From Sweltsa coloradensis (taxonomy: Eukaryota; Arthropoda; Insecta; Plecoptera; Chloroperlidae), in NCBI GenBank assembly GCA_024449915.1, contig JAMZAV010000009.1, forward strand, positions 310,001 through 374,000: a stretch of DNA of 64,000 bases, read 5' to 3'. How positions within the stretch are numbered: position 1 is the first letter of the stretch; each line of letters begins with the position of its first letter. Below, one piece after another: positions 1 to 10,719 of this stretch. Position numbers and translations under genes: made by a program. The notes below the pieces were generated by a model. It was not told the origin of the DNA, did not search any database, and saw only the letters and a list, made by a program, of their open reading frames with translations.

Positions 1-768
1 TTTGACGAAAAAGTTTTCATCCATTTGTTGACACAGAAAATGTGCTGAAAAGGAAGTTCTGATAATTTAAAATGAATGAGGAAGCAGTTATTAAAGTTTT
101 CTATCTTACATTTATGTGACATTATGCGAAATAACAATGTGTTCCATGGTTTGCGTATTATGGGTTTTGTATGACTTGTTTTTTTTTAATCAAACGAGAA
201 AGTTTCTATATAAAGAATTTTTTTATATACGAGTTCCGAGGTATATTGTAGTATATAATATCATTTTAGAACCACAAAGATCAAAAGGGTTTCAAAAATG
301 TACACAGTTTGTCGATTTTCTCTTAAATGTTTAAATGTACAAATTTTTTAACAATCTTATAAATCTCTGTGAGAGCATAACCTCTTGTGAATAACGCAAC
401 ATGTGTCATATTCTTACATTTACATTGAATGCCACATTACGAATAATTCTATTCAAGAAATCCATTCCGAGAATTTACAATAACAAACTTTTTTCAATAA
501 AATTTTCAATTGTGGTGGTGGCTTCGTCGGCGTCGACAGAAAGTGCGATGGAATCGTCAGGGATTTCTTGAATAGAGAAAGTTGACGGAAATGAGAAAAG
601 GACTTTCACAAAAGAGCTTAAAGATCAGAGTGGACTTTTCGTTCTTGCGAAGAATAATCTTCGAGTCCTACTCGGTTGGATAAGAGAGGCTGATTGGACA
701 GATGTCCCATGGAACCAGAATGTCCGCTCAGTTTGGAACTAGACACACCGAGTTAGGTTGATTGTGCA
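1..768. other. Non-coding stretch, no gene recognised
   Basis: I see no supported exon, RNA gene or repeat boundary. The sequence is A/T-rich with a few short purine or T runs. The only open frame from a methionine (116-334, plus, 72 codons) has the residue composition of translated A/T-rich DNA and no motif. Confidence 0.6.
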
Positions 769-790
769 CACGTGGACACGTGCACACGTG
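769..790. promoter_or_regulatory. Three CACGTG E-boxes at exact 8-bp spacing
   Basis: The hexamer CACGTG occurs at 769-774, 777-782 and 785-790, so the starts are exactly 8 bp apart. CACGTG is the palindromic site bound by bHLH and bHLH-ZIP factors (Myc/Max, USF and clock-type proteins are the well-known ones). One site is expected every few kb by chance, so three in 22 bp is unusual. It may be a small regulatory cluster, or simply a short tandem repeat of an 8-mer that happens to contain the hexamer. There is no neighbouring gene to link it to. Binding is inferred, not shown. Confidence 0.35.
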
Positions 791-920
791 GCTACCCCTT
801 CCACTCAGCGAGAGCATGTTAGCGTCAACATATATATTTCATAGCTTAACAATCTAAACAATCTTGAAACATATTTAATTCGAAGTCTCTTGTGGCTAAC
901 GTTTTAGTGACATTTTTCCG

Positions 921-950
921 TTTCCGGCATCTCCACCAAAAATGTCAAAG
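921..950 (+). repeat. Diverged copy of the CCGGCACCTCCACCA motif
   Basis: The stretch 924-940 reads CCGGCATCTCCACCAAA, one base away from the motif shared by the copies at 10.56, 25.46, 31.25, 37.04 and 57.95 kb. The following TGTCAAAG is also found just after the motif copy at 37.04 kb, which supports common descent rather than chance. The element boundaries are not visible. Confidence 0.45.
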
Positions 951-1019
951 CCCATAAGGTTTTATTTGTGTGATCTGCGACAATCTGGTTTATTAGACGA
1001 GGGAGCGAAGCGACTGAGG

Positions 1020-2032
1020 CAGTGGCGTAGCAACATTTCCTGGGCCCCCCCGCGACTTGCGCGGAATAGCTGGGGTCTGGGGCGAAGCCCCAGCCGCCGG
1101 AGGCATTTACACCGTAGGTGAAAAATTTTTGGGCCCTACATTATGTTTGATGGCCTAAAACGCGAATTTCGATGACATCCCTAATACATTTATTTACTGA
1201 AACCATTATGTTATATTAATAATATCAACACTAATAATGATAAATGAAAACACCCCAGAAAATACACATTTTTAAACTTGCATACATTTACGTACACACA
1301 CCAATCAACAAATCTAACGACAAAAACAACAGTGGATGGATTACTTGCATCACTTTCAAATAATAAATAAAAAATAATCACTTACCTACTTATGATAATA
1401 CTGACTATGTTGATGATGTTGATTAAAATGGGTGTGAAGTCATAGGATCACTTGAAGTGTGAATGATATGTCAATGAACTAATAATTGAGTGCCATCATC
1501 GAAACATCCCTCTGTCAGACAACAGAAGGGTTGTCATGATTTATTAGTGTAATGGACCGTGTTATATACTATGTGAAATGAGATTTCTCTGAAAAGGCAT
1601 TTTGTAAATATCCCCGTTCAAAAGATCTGGAATTGGAATCTTACTATAATACGACCCAGTTCTCTATAAAATTTAAAAAAAGATTGACAGAACTGACAGT
1701 AGTCATGTCACAGATGATCATGGCCATGTTCAACTAGGGTGATTTGACAAAATTGTGCAAATTGTTTAGAGGTGTGCATTTTTGAAGTTAATATGTATAA
1801 AATTGGTTATCACGGTTCATTCTTCTCTTTTGTCAACTTGAACTAATGCGTTTTTTTTTTTTTTTACAAAATATGTAATTTTGGGGGTAAGTTCTGCGAG
1901 AGATTTTTTACTTCAAAATTTATTTCGAAAGATGAAGAGGCCCTCTGTAGCCTGACAGGGGCCCTCGGGCCCCTGTCAGGCCAGGGCCCCCCCGCAGTCG
2001 CGGGGGCTGCGGGGGCGGTAGCTACGCCACTG
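1020..2032. mobile_element. Non-autonomous hAT-type DNA transposon with perfect 8-bp TSD
   Basis: The left end begins CAGTGGCGTAGC and the right end finishes with its inverse, GCTACGCCACTG. Both ends are flanked by the identical octamer GACTGAGG (1012-1019 and 2033-2040). A perfect 8-bp duplication plus a CAGTGGCGTAGC-type terminus is the hallmark of hAT-superfamily insertions. The element is 1,013 bp and has no open frame of useful length, so it could only move with a transposase supplied elsewhere. Both subterminal regions are rich in G/C runs, and the right one contains an internal palindrome around 1953-1981 (CCTGACAGGGGCCC and its inverse). The undamaged duplication points to a fairly recent insertion. 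The host sequence, rejoined, reads GAGCGAAGCGACTGAGG, so the transposon landed inside an older repeat. Confidence 0.85.
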
Positions 2033-2040
2033 GACTGAGG

Positions 2041-2359
2041 AAACCATTCAAGAAAATCAGATTATATTCTATGATTCTGTGGGTGTGTGGGTGTGTGTGT
2101 TGTGTACATCGAAAAATCAGCCGAATCGCTGAACAGATTGCGCTGAAATTTTAAACATTCATCCTGTACAAGTTTACTGAGAACTGCTAAAAAAATCAGC
2201 CAGATCCATTGCGATTTTGCGAAATTTGTCAGTGTTTTTGTAATATTACTATTTCAAATATTTACTCTGTAGTTCATTGTTGTGTCTCCATCTATGTATT
2301 TAGATTTATTTAGTTGTCATCCTCCTTTGTAAATCAGTTTTAAACTGAATAGGATAGAC

Positions 2360-2392
<33 letters not shown>

Positions 2393-2393
2393 A
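2041..2393 (+). repeat. Older dispersed repeat (GAGCGAAGCGA type) ending in (AAAT)n
   Basis: This continues the repeat that the hAT element interrupts; its start GAGCGAAGCGA lies at about 1003-1013. The same start precedes the two large copies at 31.9 and 32.8 kb, although the bodies differ. From 2295 to 2360 the sequence resembles 7207-7265 (TATTTAG, a TTTATTTA stretch, CCTTTGTAAAT, then AATAGGATAGACGTTAAA) and runs into (AAAT)n at 2361-2393. A short conserved 3' stretch followed by an AAAT tail is typical of non-LTR retroposon or SINE 3' ends, so at least two elements may be adjoining here. No coding sequence remains. Confidence 0.5.
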
Positions 2394-2530
2394 AATAACT
2401 GAAAAAAGGTCACATTATTCCAAGTTATTTTTTGGGAATTAAATGCACATCACAGTCCATAATTATATTATAATGAAGTCAAATTCACCATATTATGTAA
2501 TAAAAAATGATTCGAATAACAATGTTATAT

Positions 2531-2663
2531 GAGATTGGTAGAGGTGCCGGATATCCTAAAACATTTTTAACTCCATAACAATAGCATTGTTGGTGGAGGT
2601 GCCGGGTAGAGCGAGAAAATTTTAAGCTCCATAAGAATAGCATTGTTGGTGGAGGTGCCGGGT
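2531..2663 (-). repeat. About 2.5 tandem units of 55-56 bp with the CCGGCACCTCCACCA motif
   Basis: Read on the plus strand, TTGGTGGAGGTGCCGGGT recurs at 2590 and 2646, with a diverged copy at 2535. The intervening CTCCATAANAATAGCATTG is also repeated. On the minus strand this is the same ACCCGGCACCTCCACCA motif seen singly elsewhere in the window. A local duplication of one dispersed repeat copy is the simplest reading. Confidence 0.65.
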
Positions 2664-2861
2664 CCTTGATTTTATTATTTATGTTACGGGGAGAGGTATT
2701 ATTTTTATTGTTGTGGTATTTTTTGAAAGTGTAGCACACGTGGCGGTGAATTTATTAATTAAGTGTTTTGTTTTTTTTTAACATATAGGTCAGTGTACTA
2801 TAAGCAACAAATAGCATCTCGGTACTTGCTCTCACAATCTTTTGTATTTTGTATTTTGTTT

Positions 2862-3346
2862 GGTTCGTTGGTCTTGTGGTTAGAGGGTCTGCATTTTAAT
2901 GCAGAAGGTCCAGCGTTCGATTTCCGCTCTAGGCAGAAGTTTCTAAACTTCTAATGTGACTTAAGTCCTCAGTTCTAGGCTGTGGATTTTGTAAATTGTG
3001 ATTTGGAGCCGTCCTAGCAACGAGGCACATTATAAATTCTAAGGCGGTTCCGAATCAGCCGTGCTGATTTCGGAACTGTCTGCTGCTGGAATCGTGTCCA
3101 GTTTGATTGATTGGTGTTTCCTACTTAAATATGTCCGTCTCTAGTTGCTCATTGTAGTACCCGGGAACATTTGCATTTAAGTTTGGTAATTATATTGGTA
3201 TAAATAATTGGGGTTTTAAGTTTAGTTGTTATAAGGGCGCGTCAACTACAAGGCCATAATGCGCCACTCTAGCCTATGATAGGCTAGGGAGGCCTAAGGT
3301 AGGGGGAAGAAATGGAATGTTTCCGGGTACTCAACACATGGCTCAC
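2862..3346 (+). mobile_element. tRNA-headed SINE-like element (Lys-like head)
   Basis: Positions 2865-2938 look like a degenerate tRNA. A D-arm-like TCTTGTGGTTAGAGG is followed by an arm with a perfect TCTGC/GCAGA stem around a T/A loop containing TTTT (the loop centre suggests a Lys-like TTT anticodon). A B-box-like GCGTTCGATTTCCGC comes next. Acceptor and T stems are not intact, so it is not a working tRNA gene. The unrelated body that follows contains a GGAATGTTTCC element at 3314-3324 that recurs in other repeats here. The right boundary is a guess based on where similarity to repeat-like sequence stops. Pol III-driven SINE origin is inferred from the A/B-box layout. Confidence 0.5.
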
Positions 3347-5041
3347 TCACTCGTCTAACAACGATTTTGGCGTTTTACTAGTATAACACAATTATACTCA
3401 ATATATTCTTGTATATATAACTTTAAAACTAGAAGACTAAAATTGATGAATCTCAAATTGAAACCAGTTTTAACCTTAATATGTGTGTAATATATACCAT
3501 AAAATCGCTTGAAATTTATTTGCATTCCATTAAATTTGTTGTATTATTTAATTTAAAAAATAATCAATTTACTGCACGTCTGATGCGTTTCGAGTAACAT
3601 ATTTCCACGTTACTTATTTCAAGGAGTAAGCGTGTTCTGTCCCCCGTACAGACAGTACCACACCTCATGTTAGGAGCGCCTCGCGTAACGTAGCAACAAG
3701 ATGCAAACAAGCCGGTCTGAAACTTGACGATCACCCTCGTAACAAGTATAAAACTACACAAGTTTTCGATCGCATATCTCACTTTTATCGTCGCGTGGGT
3801 CAGAGCGCTTGCCATTATGTTTCCTAACGCGTCTCATCTCGGGGGGAAACTGTACAACCGAAGGAAATACGACGGGAAAACAACCATCGAATTTTAAGGT
3901 TAGAGTTTGAACTGTGTTTATACTCAGTCTTGATAAAGATATGACGTTAATGGACGACAAAGTTCTCACAACATCTCGTATATTACACAAGTTGAACATA
4001 GGTAGAGAGTCTACTTTATACACATTAATAATAGTAAATAATAACAACACATTGTGTTAAAAAGTAGCATACAAGTAATGATGGCCGAAGAAATGTTGAA
4101 ATTGATATAATATAATGATTGTTTGAGTATGCTATCAATACTGAGTTATAATTTTTATCTGTTAAAAGAGCAACATGATAATATTATTGTTGTCTTGTAT
4201 GTACTATTGTGTAGACAGTTATATATTGTGAATTTGTATATATTAATGTAAATTTTAGTCATCTACCAGTTCGACTGTTCGGCAGAGATCGTCTCGAACG
4301 ATTGGATCGTACCCAACGAGTTGGGTCGGTGTTATCTATTTAAAATACCGGTTTCTGGTTGGCCATTGTTCGCTCGTGGGTTGTCCAAGTCCGCTTTAAT
4401 CTAAAATAGGTTATATGGTTGAGTTGGTATCTCTACATACGAATTGCATTTATTTCTGTTATGTATTTATTCATCTATCCTGCCTTTTAGTTGCAGCAGA
4501 AGCGTTGGTCTACACTTTAAACAATAACTTTTTCATCGCCCGCCCCTGGTTTTATGTTACGCCCCTACATCTCGTTAAAACGTATTTTGCATCGTGCGTG
4601 CGAGTGTGTGTGTGTGTGTTTGTGCGTGGGAGCCATACATCACAGTGTCTGACTGTGTGTGTATAAAATTCACTTCTCCCTCCTCCCGATATCGATTTCC
4701 CTATTAGTCTGCGCCGAGTGTGGGGGAGGGGCCCCCATCATGGTGGTGTTAGTTTGAGAGTAGAAATACAAACTGTAAATCGCTTCTGCGGATGTTAACA
4801 ATGCGCGACGTGCTGGCTAATGGTGTTGCGTTGCGTACCCACCGCTGAAACTGACTGGCTGCGGTGTTTTATTATGGCGCCGACGCCACCCACTACAACA
4901 CCGAGGACTTAACACTCATGGTGCATGCATATTTCCGCATTATGATACCTTGTTATTTTTACGAGTTTGATTATTAATTAAGCGTTATCTATATTTAAAG
5001 GGGAGCTGCATTTGTTTTAATTTTTCTACCTCACTCGAAAC
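3347..5041. other. Non-coding stretch, no gene recognised
   Basis: No supported exon. It contains a short (TG)n run at about 4607-4620 and G+C-richer patches near 3.6-3.9, 4.3 and 4.7-4.9 kb. Two overlapping minus-strand frames at 3564-4050 (83 and 98 codons) show no recognisable motif. No target-site duplication or inverted-repeat pair was noticed. Confidence 0.5.
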
Positions 5042-6223
5042 AATGAGGGCTTCGGTGCAAAAACAAGACAAGTCACATATTCCATATTTTGAGTAAAACG
5101 AAGTTTAAAGTTCACCTTTATGGTATGCACACTATAAGGCATAATATAATGATCAAACAAATATATATTGAAATTATATTGTATTAGAAGGTATATCTGA
5201 CATTGTTTTAAAAATTTTATCGTTAATATGATATTTTATCAACCCCTAAATATTTTTGGACTTACCTTGTTTTTGCCCCGAGACATTTAAAATAAAACAA
5301 AAACCACCAATTTAGTCGCAACATTTATTTTTTATTTTTATGCTCTTACATAAGAGCCCTACTTGCAAGGTTCTATCAGATTTTCAGTTCAGAATCAACC
5401 CCTAAAAGTTTTTTTAACTTAAGTTTACAACAAACAAGGTATTTCCAGGTGTAACATAATCAGATTTTTAGGTCAACTCATATATTTAATGAACTCACTT
5501 AACTTACACTCTCTCTAGGCTGACATTTTTACACCTTCCATTGACCCCTTAATATTTTAAATTTTTCAACCCCTAGGTAGTGGTCTATACATTAATAACC
5601 TTAGTTGTTAACCAAAATTAAATATATTGAGGTGAAACAAATAGTACCACTTTATGAACTCATTCAATCATAATCTACATGCACCAAGCTATACACAAGC
5701 TAGAACCAGATTCATATTCTACCAACCCCTAATAATTTAAAATTTATCAACCCCTATAGGCAGAAGCCTATACATTTTAGGAACTTTAGTTGTTTACCTA
5801 AATTAAATATATTGAGGTCAAAAATACCATTTTATGAACTCATTCAATCATACCCTACAAGCAGTTAGCTATACCTACAAACTTAAACCAGATTCATATT
5901 TTACCAACCCCTAAATATTTGTTTATTGAGTTGAATTCATTTTATTGCAGTAGACAAGTTTTGACACCTATAACATGTCTATGACAGGCCTAGTAAACAA
6001 ACAACCCTGGTACACCACTGCCATCTTGATTTGGACTTGTCTTGTTCTCGACACAAACATACACTATCGTGACATTGCATTCCATATAGCCAGTGAAGAT
6101 ATGTCCGGACATGTCTTGTTTTTGTTTTAAAAGTTGGGTAACATGTTGTTTTCCATGAAAGCGCACCTAACTCATAATGGACCAAATATGGACTTGTCTT
6201 GTTTTTGCACCGAGGCCCTCATT
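5042..6223. mobile_element. Terminal-inverted-repeat DNA element, 1.18 kb, non-autonomous
   Basis: The left end AATGAGGGCTTCGGTGCAAA and the right end (inverse AATGAGGGCCTCGGTGCAAA) match over about 33 bases with one mismatch, then continue as a weaker match. The identical tetramer AAAC flanks both sides (5038-5041 and 6224-6227), a possible 4-bp target-site duplication. The right-hand part carries repeated, degenerate GGACTTGTCTTGTTTTTG motifs in the same orientation at about 6034, 6107 and 6190, with another at about 5258. Repeated subterminal motifs are commonly transposase-binding sites in DNA transposons. No coding frame is present. The superfamily is not clear from the terminus. Confidence 0.7.
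5365..5915. repeat. Three ~180-bp tandem units inside the TIR element
   Basis: Units beginning near 5365 (diverged), 5541 and 5722 share the order: an accAACCCCTAAtAtTT block, a TATACATTA block, TTAGTTGTT, AAATTAAATATATTGAGGT, TTTATGAACTCATTCAATCA, then CCAGATTCATATT. The second and third units align with a period of 181-182 bp. The short motif CAACCCCTA also occurs at about 5240 and 5395, suggesting the array arose by repeated unequal duplication within the element. Confidence 0.75.
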
Positions 6224-8739
6224 AAACTAAAGTTTATGTTATAAAAGCTCCCAGATAAATGTTCTGTTTATCAACTGAGATATCAATTAGATGAAATACT
6301 ATTTTCAATGTGCAACTATAATGCAAATGATTTTCGTTTGAAAACTATGAAAACAAATTTTTAAACAAAGTAAACAAAACACGTTTCATAAAAAAGGGAA
6401 ATTCGAAAATTTCGCTAACAAGCTGACTATTGGAATACTTCTAGCTTAACTTGAATGCCAATAAATGAATTGCAAAAAATATTTTACTACGAGATCCAGA
6501 CTAGTGAAGGTTGAAATGTTTCGCCATGGTGGAAGCTATATTCCAAACACGGCTAATGTTACAGACGAAGTAACTTAAACTTGAAAATATCTTTACTCCC
6601 AAAGAAAAACCATCTTCAAAATAATAGAGAATTGAATAAAGTTTCCCCTATTTGTATTTTTTTACATTGTTGACGCGAATAAACTCCCCTTAATTTAAAA
6701 AGAGCTGGCTAATCTATCTCTTCTTCGTCAGTCCTCGTACGAGTGCATTTTCCCCTGGATTAAACCACTTAGGCCTGTCTGGATATCCAGTTAGTGCGGC
6801 TTATGTGAGGGTGGGGAGGATTAGGTAGCACGCTATTTTATTCAGATGAGTTTTGTCACATTAGGACTAGATGAAGACTTACATGAGAGAGATAATCCTG
6901 GTGGTGGTGGAGTACACTGGTTGGGAATCAGTGCAGGCTCGCAGGACGCAAGGTTGAGTAAGGTGACTTCAGAGTGAGATGCAGGGAAACAAAACACATA
7001 CAAAACTCCAGACAAGTTTCCAAAGTGTCAGTTTGAAATGTTGGAGGTGTCTAAGGTTTATTCTTTCTGTTCGGGTGTTTGCTACTTGATAAGCTAAAGG
7101 GCACAGTTGATGAAAAACTAGAACTATATCGATGATTGAAAAGTTATGCCTATATCCCACGTCTATAAACTTTACTTATCTATGGCTCATTATTGTTTTT
7201 GCATTTAAGTATTTAGTTTTATTTACTTGTCCTTTGTTAATTTATAACTAAATAGGATATACGTTAAAATAAATAAATATCTCGTCCTAGAGTCGATACG
7301 AAGGCACGTTATAATACTTTTATTTTTTTTACCATCATCGAATAAAAAAATTAAACATTCATTGCGATTTAACATTTAACGTCGGTTGCATTTGTTAACA
7401 AGTCTAGCTGAAATGTGAAACTAAAACTATTTATGTCGTACTTGTCTTGAATCTCAATGTGTAGTTTGTCGTTAAGTTTGAGCGTGTGCAAGGCGTTCTA
7501 TAGGTGAGGCACGGCGTACAACCATTAGCAGGCTAAGCTTCCTGCGGCGCTGTAGGGTTAACCCACTGAGGTCAATATTGATGATGTTTACTGCATTCTA
7601 AAGCAAACGACTCGATGTGTTTTACTTAATCGCGTTATGGAAGAGGTTTCTAACAGCATCTTCTTTTTTTACTTAATTTAGTCACTTAAATTTAAAACAT
7701 TGCAAGGATGGTAGATAAGGTATTTTATATAGCTTACATCAGTAAACCTCATTTATACACTCTTAATTACAATTAATACATTCTAGAATATGTTTTTAAA
7801 TTTAGCTTTAGAATTGGATTAAGATAAAAAAAATACAAATCAGTATAATTAATTAAATATGATTTACATTAAATAAATATTGATTCATTGCAATAAATAA
7901 ACAAAATAAGCTTTTGATAATTTGGAAGAAAACATTTATATATTATTCATTATAAAACGAAGCCAATTCCCAAGTCAATTTTATAAATGGTGAAACAATA
8001 AATTTAGTTGGTCAATACGTTTTGCAGGATTCCACTTAGGAAATATATTGACACTTTATACAGCTCTTCTTCCTATAAACCGAGTACAATCTGTTCATAA
8101 GGTTATGTACGCCCCAGGGCCCTTACGAAACCCCTTACGTAAGCCCTTGTTCCGTGTTCCGACCATTATAACAAGTCAAACTGATATGTTACACAACCCT
8201 TAGTGCCAGGCAAACCTCCAAGAAGGATTTAACCCACTAAACGTGGGAGATTTGTCTTGATTCAAAGAAATACTCGAGCCAACTAGTGGCCACATTGGAG
8301 ACTCTCGACCCGTTTGATAAAACCTCCAACTCTATATCATCTGTATTTACAATCCATTTGGTCGCAATGTCTTTATCGAAACGTCGCTGTTGAGAAACCG
8401 TTCTCTCTACGGAGCTCCGGGCTGGACTCGGAAACTCCAGTGACCCTAGTTCTGATTCACACCTCGTGAACATAACATCCAGGGTTTCAAACTGCTTAAC
8501 TTATTCACGACGAGCTACATCAAGGATTACTTATATCTCTTTTGTTAAGAGCGAAACTTTGGTGTGAAACTTGAGTCAAGTTTGTTATTAAATAAGAAGC
8601 CTATATATACACGCTATGCGTATGCAACGCGGCACTGTCTTAAGCCGTGTTGTTTTTTAATCAGATTTATTAAATAAGGCTCTTGGATGATCAATAAGAA
8701 TTAGGATTACGTCTAAACTTTACAACGGAACCTTCTTGA
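6224..8739. other. Non-coding stretch with one retroposon-tail remnant
   Basis: No supported exon. Positions 7207-7280 resemble the repeat tail at 2295-2393 (TATTTAG, CTTGTCCTTTGTTAA, AATAGGATATACGTTAAA, then short AAAT repeats). The rest is A/T-rich. A minus-strand frame of 78 codons at 8237-8473 has a protein-like composition, but no motif, splice context or repeat match that I can support. Confidence 0.45.
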
Positions 8740-8800
8740 AAACCAGGCTCTAATTGGAGAGGTCGTGGTTCAAACCCTGCCACTGGCAATCCTGAATTAA
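8740..8800 (+). mobile_element. tRNA-derived SINE fragment (same family as 36.7 kb)
   Basis: It contains a B-box-like GGTTCAAACCC, preceded by GCTCTAATTGGAGAGGTCG and followed by CACTGGCAATCCTGA. The order CTCT-ATT-GGAGAGGTC, TTC-A--CCC-GCCAC-GGCAATCCTGA is shared with 36683-36755, giving two members of one family. The A-box half is degraded here. Confidence 0.5.
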
Positions 8801-9481
8801 GAAATGTTATATATGAAGCCCGTTATTTCTAGGGTGGATGGTAGAATTAAGTCGTACGGCGAGACCATGTGCATCATCTTCAATCTACGACGCTCTCCTG
8901 ATTGTCTTTGAGTATAGGCCCACAATCTTAAATTGAATTACATTTCATTTGAAACACAGCTCAACTGCTGTTTGTTTTGCCTCGTTTTTGACATTCCCTA
9001 ATTGGTATTTGTCAACATTCTTTGCATGTCAATCTGTTACACCAATTTTTATTTACAAAAAATACAAATAACCAAAGTGCCTCGTCGACATGCGACTATT
9101 TCCCGAGTCGTGTGCGCTAACATTGAGCCTCACCATATGGTAGGTACAGGTTTTACGAATAAAGGGTCATGCTCCCAGATTCTTATATTTCAAGTGTTTC
9201 TATAACTTCGATATTCCTATCAGCAACATTCTGGCCCAACTTGGATCTAAAGTTTTCGTCTACTTTAAAATAATAAGCTAATCTTACTCCTTGATGTTTT
9301 CATTCAGCCCTTGTTAAGTCAATGTTTTGTTTTGTGTTCAGAGAAAAAACATCGTTTTTTATCTCGTTATTACTTAAATCAAGAAATATATCAAGCGTTA
9401 AGTGACGAGAAGATACAAAACTCAGCCGGGATGTTCTACAAACTGAACAAAACCAATCCGCAAGTGAACCAAACTTAGAAC
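8801..9481. other. Non-coding stretch, nothing recognised
   Basis: I see no gene, RNA gene, inverted repeat or tandem array. A plus-strand frame of 67 codons at 9002-9205 has no recognisable feature. Confidence 0.5.
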
Positions 9482-9765
9482 GAAGAAGAAGAAGAAGAAG
9501 AAGAAGAAGAAGAAGAAGAAGAAGAAGAAGGAGAAGGAGAAGGAGAAGGAGAAGGAGAAGGAGAAGGAGAAGGAGAAGGAGAAGGAGGAGGAGGAGGAGG
9601 AGGAGGAGGAGGAGGAGGAGGAGGAGGAGGAGGAGGAAGAGGAAGAGGAAGAGGAAGAGGAAGAGGAAGAGGAAGAGGAAGAGGAGGAGGAGGAGGAGGA
9701 GGAGGAGGAGGAGGAGGAGGAGAAGGAGAAGGAGAAGGAGAAGGAGAAGGAGAAGGAGAAGGAGA
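9482..9765. repeat. 284-nt uninterrupted polypurine tract of blocked microsatellites
   Basis: Every base on the plus strand is A or G. The blocks run in order (GAA)n, (GAAGGA)n, (GGA)n, (GGAAGA)n, (GGA)n, (GAAGGA)n. The order from the first (GAAGGA) block to the last is close to mirror-symmetric about the GGAAGA block. Long mirror-symmetric purine:pyrimidine tracts can form intramolecular triplex DNA and stall polymerases. This tract creates long but spurious open frames on the minus strand (Ser/Pro-rich low complexity), which are not genes. Confidence 0.95.
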
Positions 9766-10384
9766 TACGCGACGCAAGTTTGCCTCCGCGGCTAAGTTGC
9801 TCTGAAAGGGGCTGCAAGTTAACACTAAACGGTGTGGTTGTTTTAAGTTTAATGCACACAATGTGCTCGGGAGGGTGGAAGTCTGCACGAGCGAGGTGGT
9901 TAATCGAATTAGGGCTGGCTGGAGCGAGCATGGAAAAATAGTCTTGACAGACAGCCATTTCGTTTGAGCTAAAATTATATCGGGAGTTTCGATAATCGCA
10001 CGAAGGGTGTGACATCGAATGTGATTTCGTAAATATGTTTCACACGTTTGTTATAAATCTAACTCGGCACGTAGAACTAGCGCTGTGTTCAGTCAGTAAA
10101 TACGATTTTTGTAAAACACTGAAAAAATACTCACATTTTACTAAACCGAAGGTCTAAAAGAATTGTTTGTTCTATCTTTTACGTGTGTTTTTTCCCGATT
10201 ATATTGACTTAAATTCCAACAAACATCATAATTGCCTTTGAAACAAATAACAAAAATTCTGAAAAGAATCTGTAGCCTTAGAGAGAGATCGTCAACAATT
10301 TGTACAAATACATTTCCAGAAATTCCCGGAACCCATGGAATTCGTGTTATCAAAGTGCGTCGCTTCCCTACAAGCATCATTCTT
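9766..10384. other. Non-coding stretch, nothing recognised
   Basis: Mixed-composition sequence beside the polypurine tract. I see no gene, repeat boundary or RNA feature. Confidence 0.5.
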
Positions 10385-10719
10385 CCGTCCGTCCGTCCGT
10401 GCGTGTGTCACGTCTCAAGATGAAAACCGAACATGACCTCCGATTGACATGCCTTATATGCATTGTCCTTCAATGAGGAAGATGAAGAATGCTTTTTGTG
10501 ACTCGCGGTGTCAAAGGGTACGGGGCTATTAATTTTAAAGTGGACATTTACCATACCCGGCACCTTCACCAAAATATTATCAAGTGTTGTTTTATAGCGT
10601 TTTGTAGCATCTATTTTTTGGACACCTTCAAAAACTCGTGTATGAAGTTTTTTCATATTTCATATTCATCTGGAAACCTTTGTTTTAACTTAAAAAAATG
10701 GCGCTTTGTAGCATCTATT
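10385..10719 (+). repeat. Dispersed repeat: (CCGT)n start, CCGGCACCTTCACC motif, internal duplication
   Basis: It begins with CCGTCCGTCCGTGCGTGTG, then CACGTCTCA, a GACCTCC and ACATG stretch, and about 170 bp later ACCCGGCACCTTCACCAAAA (10555-10574). The same order occurs at 57.79-57.97 kb, so this is one family with two recognisable members. Inside, GCGTTTTGTAGCATCTATT (10597-10615) recurs with one mismatch at 10701-10719. No coding frame. It is unclassified; the (CCGT)n lead-in suggests a non-autonomous element, but no termini are defined. Confidence 0.6.

Noticed and set aside
2531..2663. CCGGCACCTCCACCA as a retrovirus-like primer-binding site
   Set aside because: No long terminal repeats, polypurine tract or coding remnants flank any copy, and I could not match the 18 bases to a common animal tRNA 3' end.
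5042..5290. A separate ~250-bp MITE formed by the left end and the internal TIR-like copy at about 5255-5289
   Set aside because: The internal copy is diverged (GCCCCGAGACATT) and lacks a flanking duplication; the outer pair at 6223 is much better.
9422..10015. 197-codon and overlapping 137-codon minus-strand open frames
   Set aside because: The bulk is poly-Ser/Pro/Phe encoded by the polypurine microsatellite; the ends have no motif.
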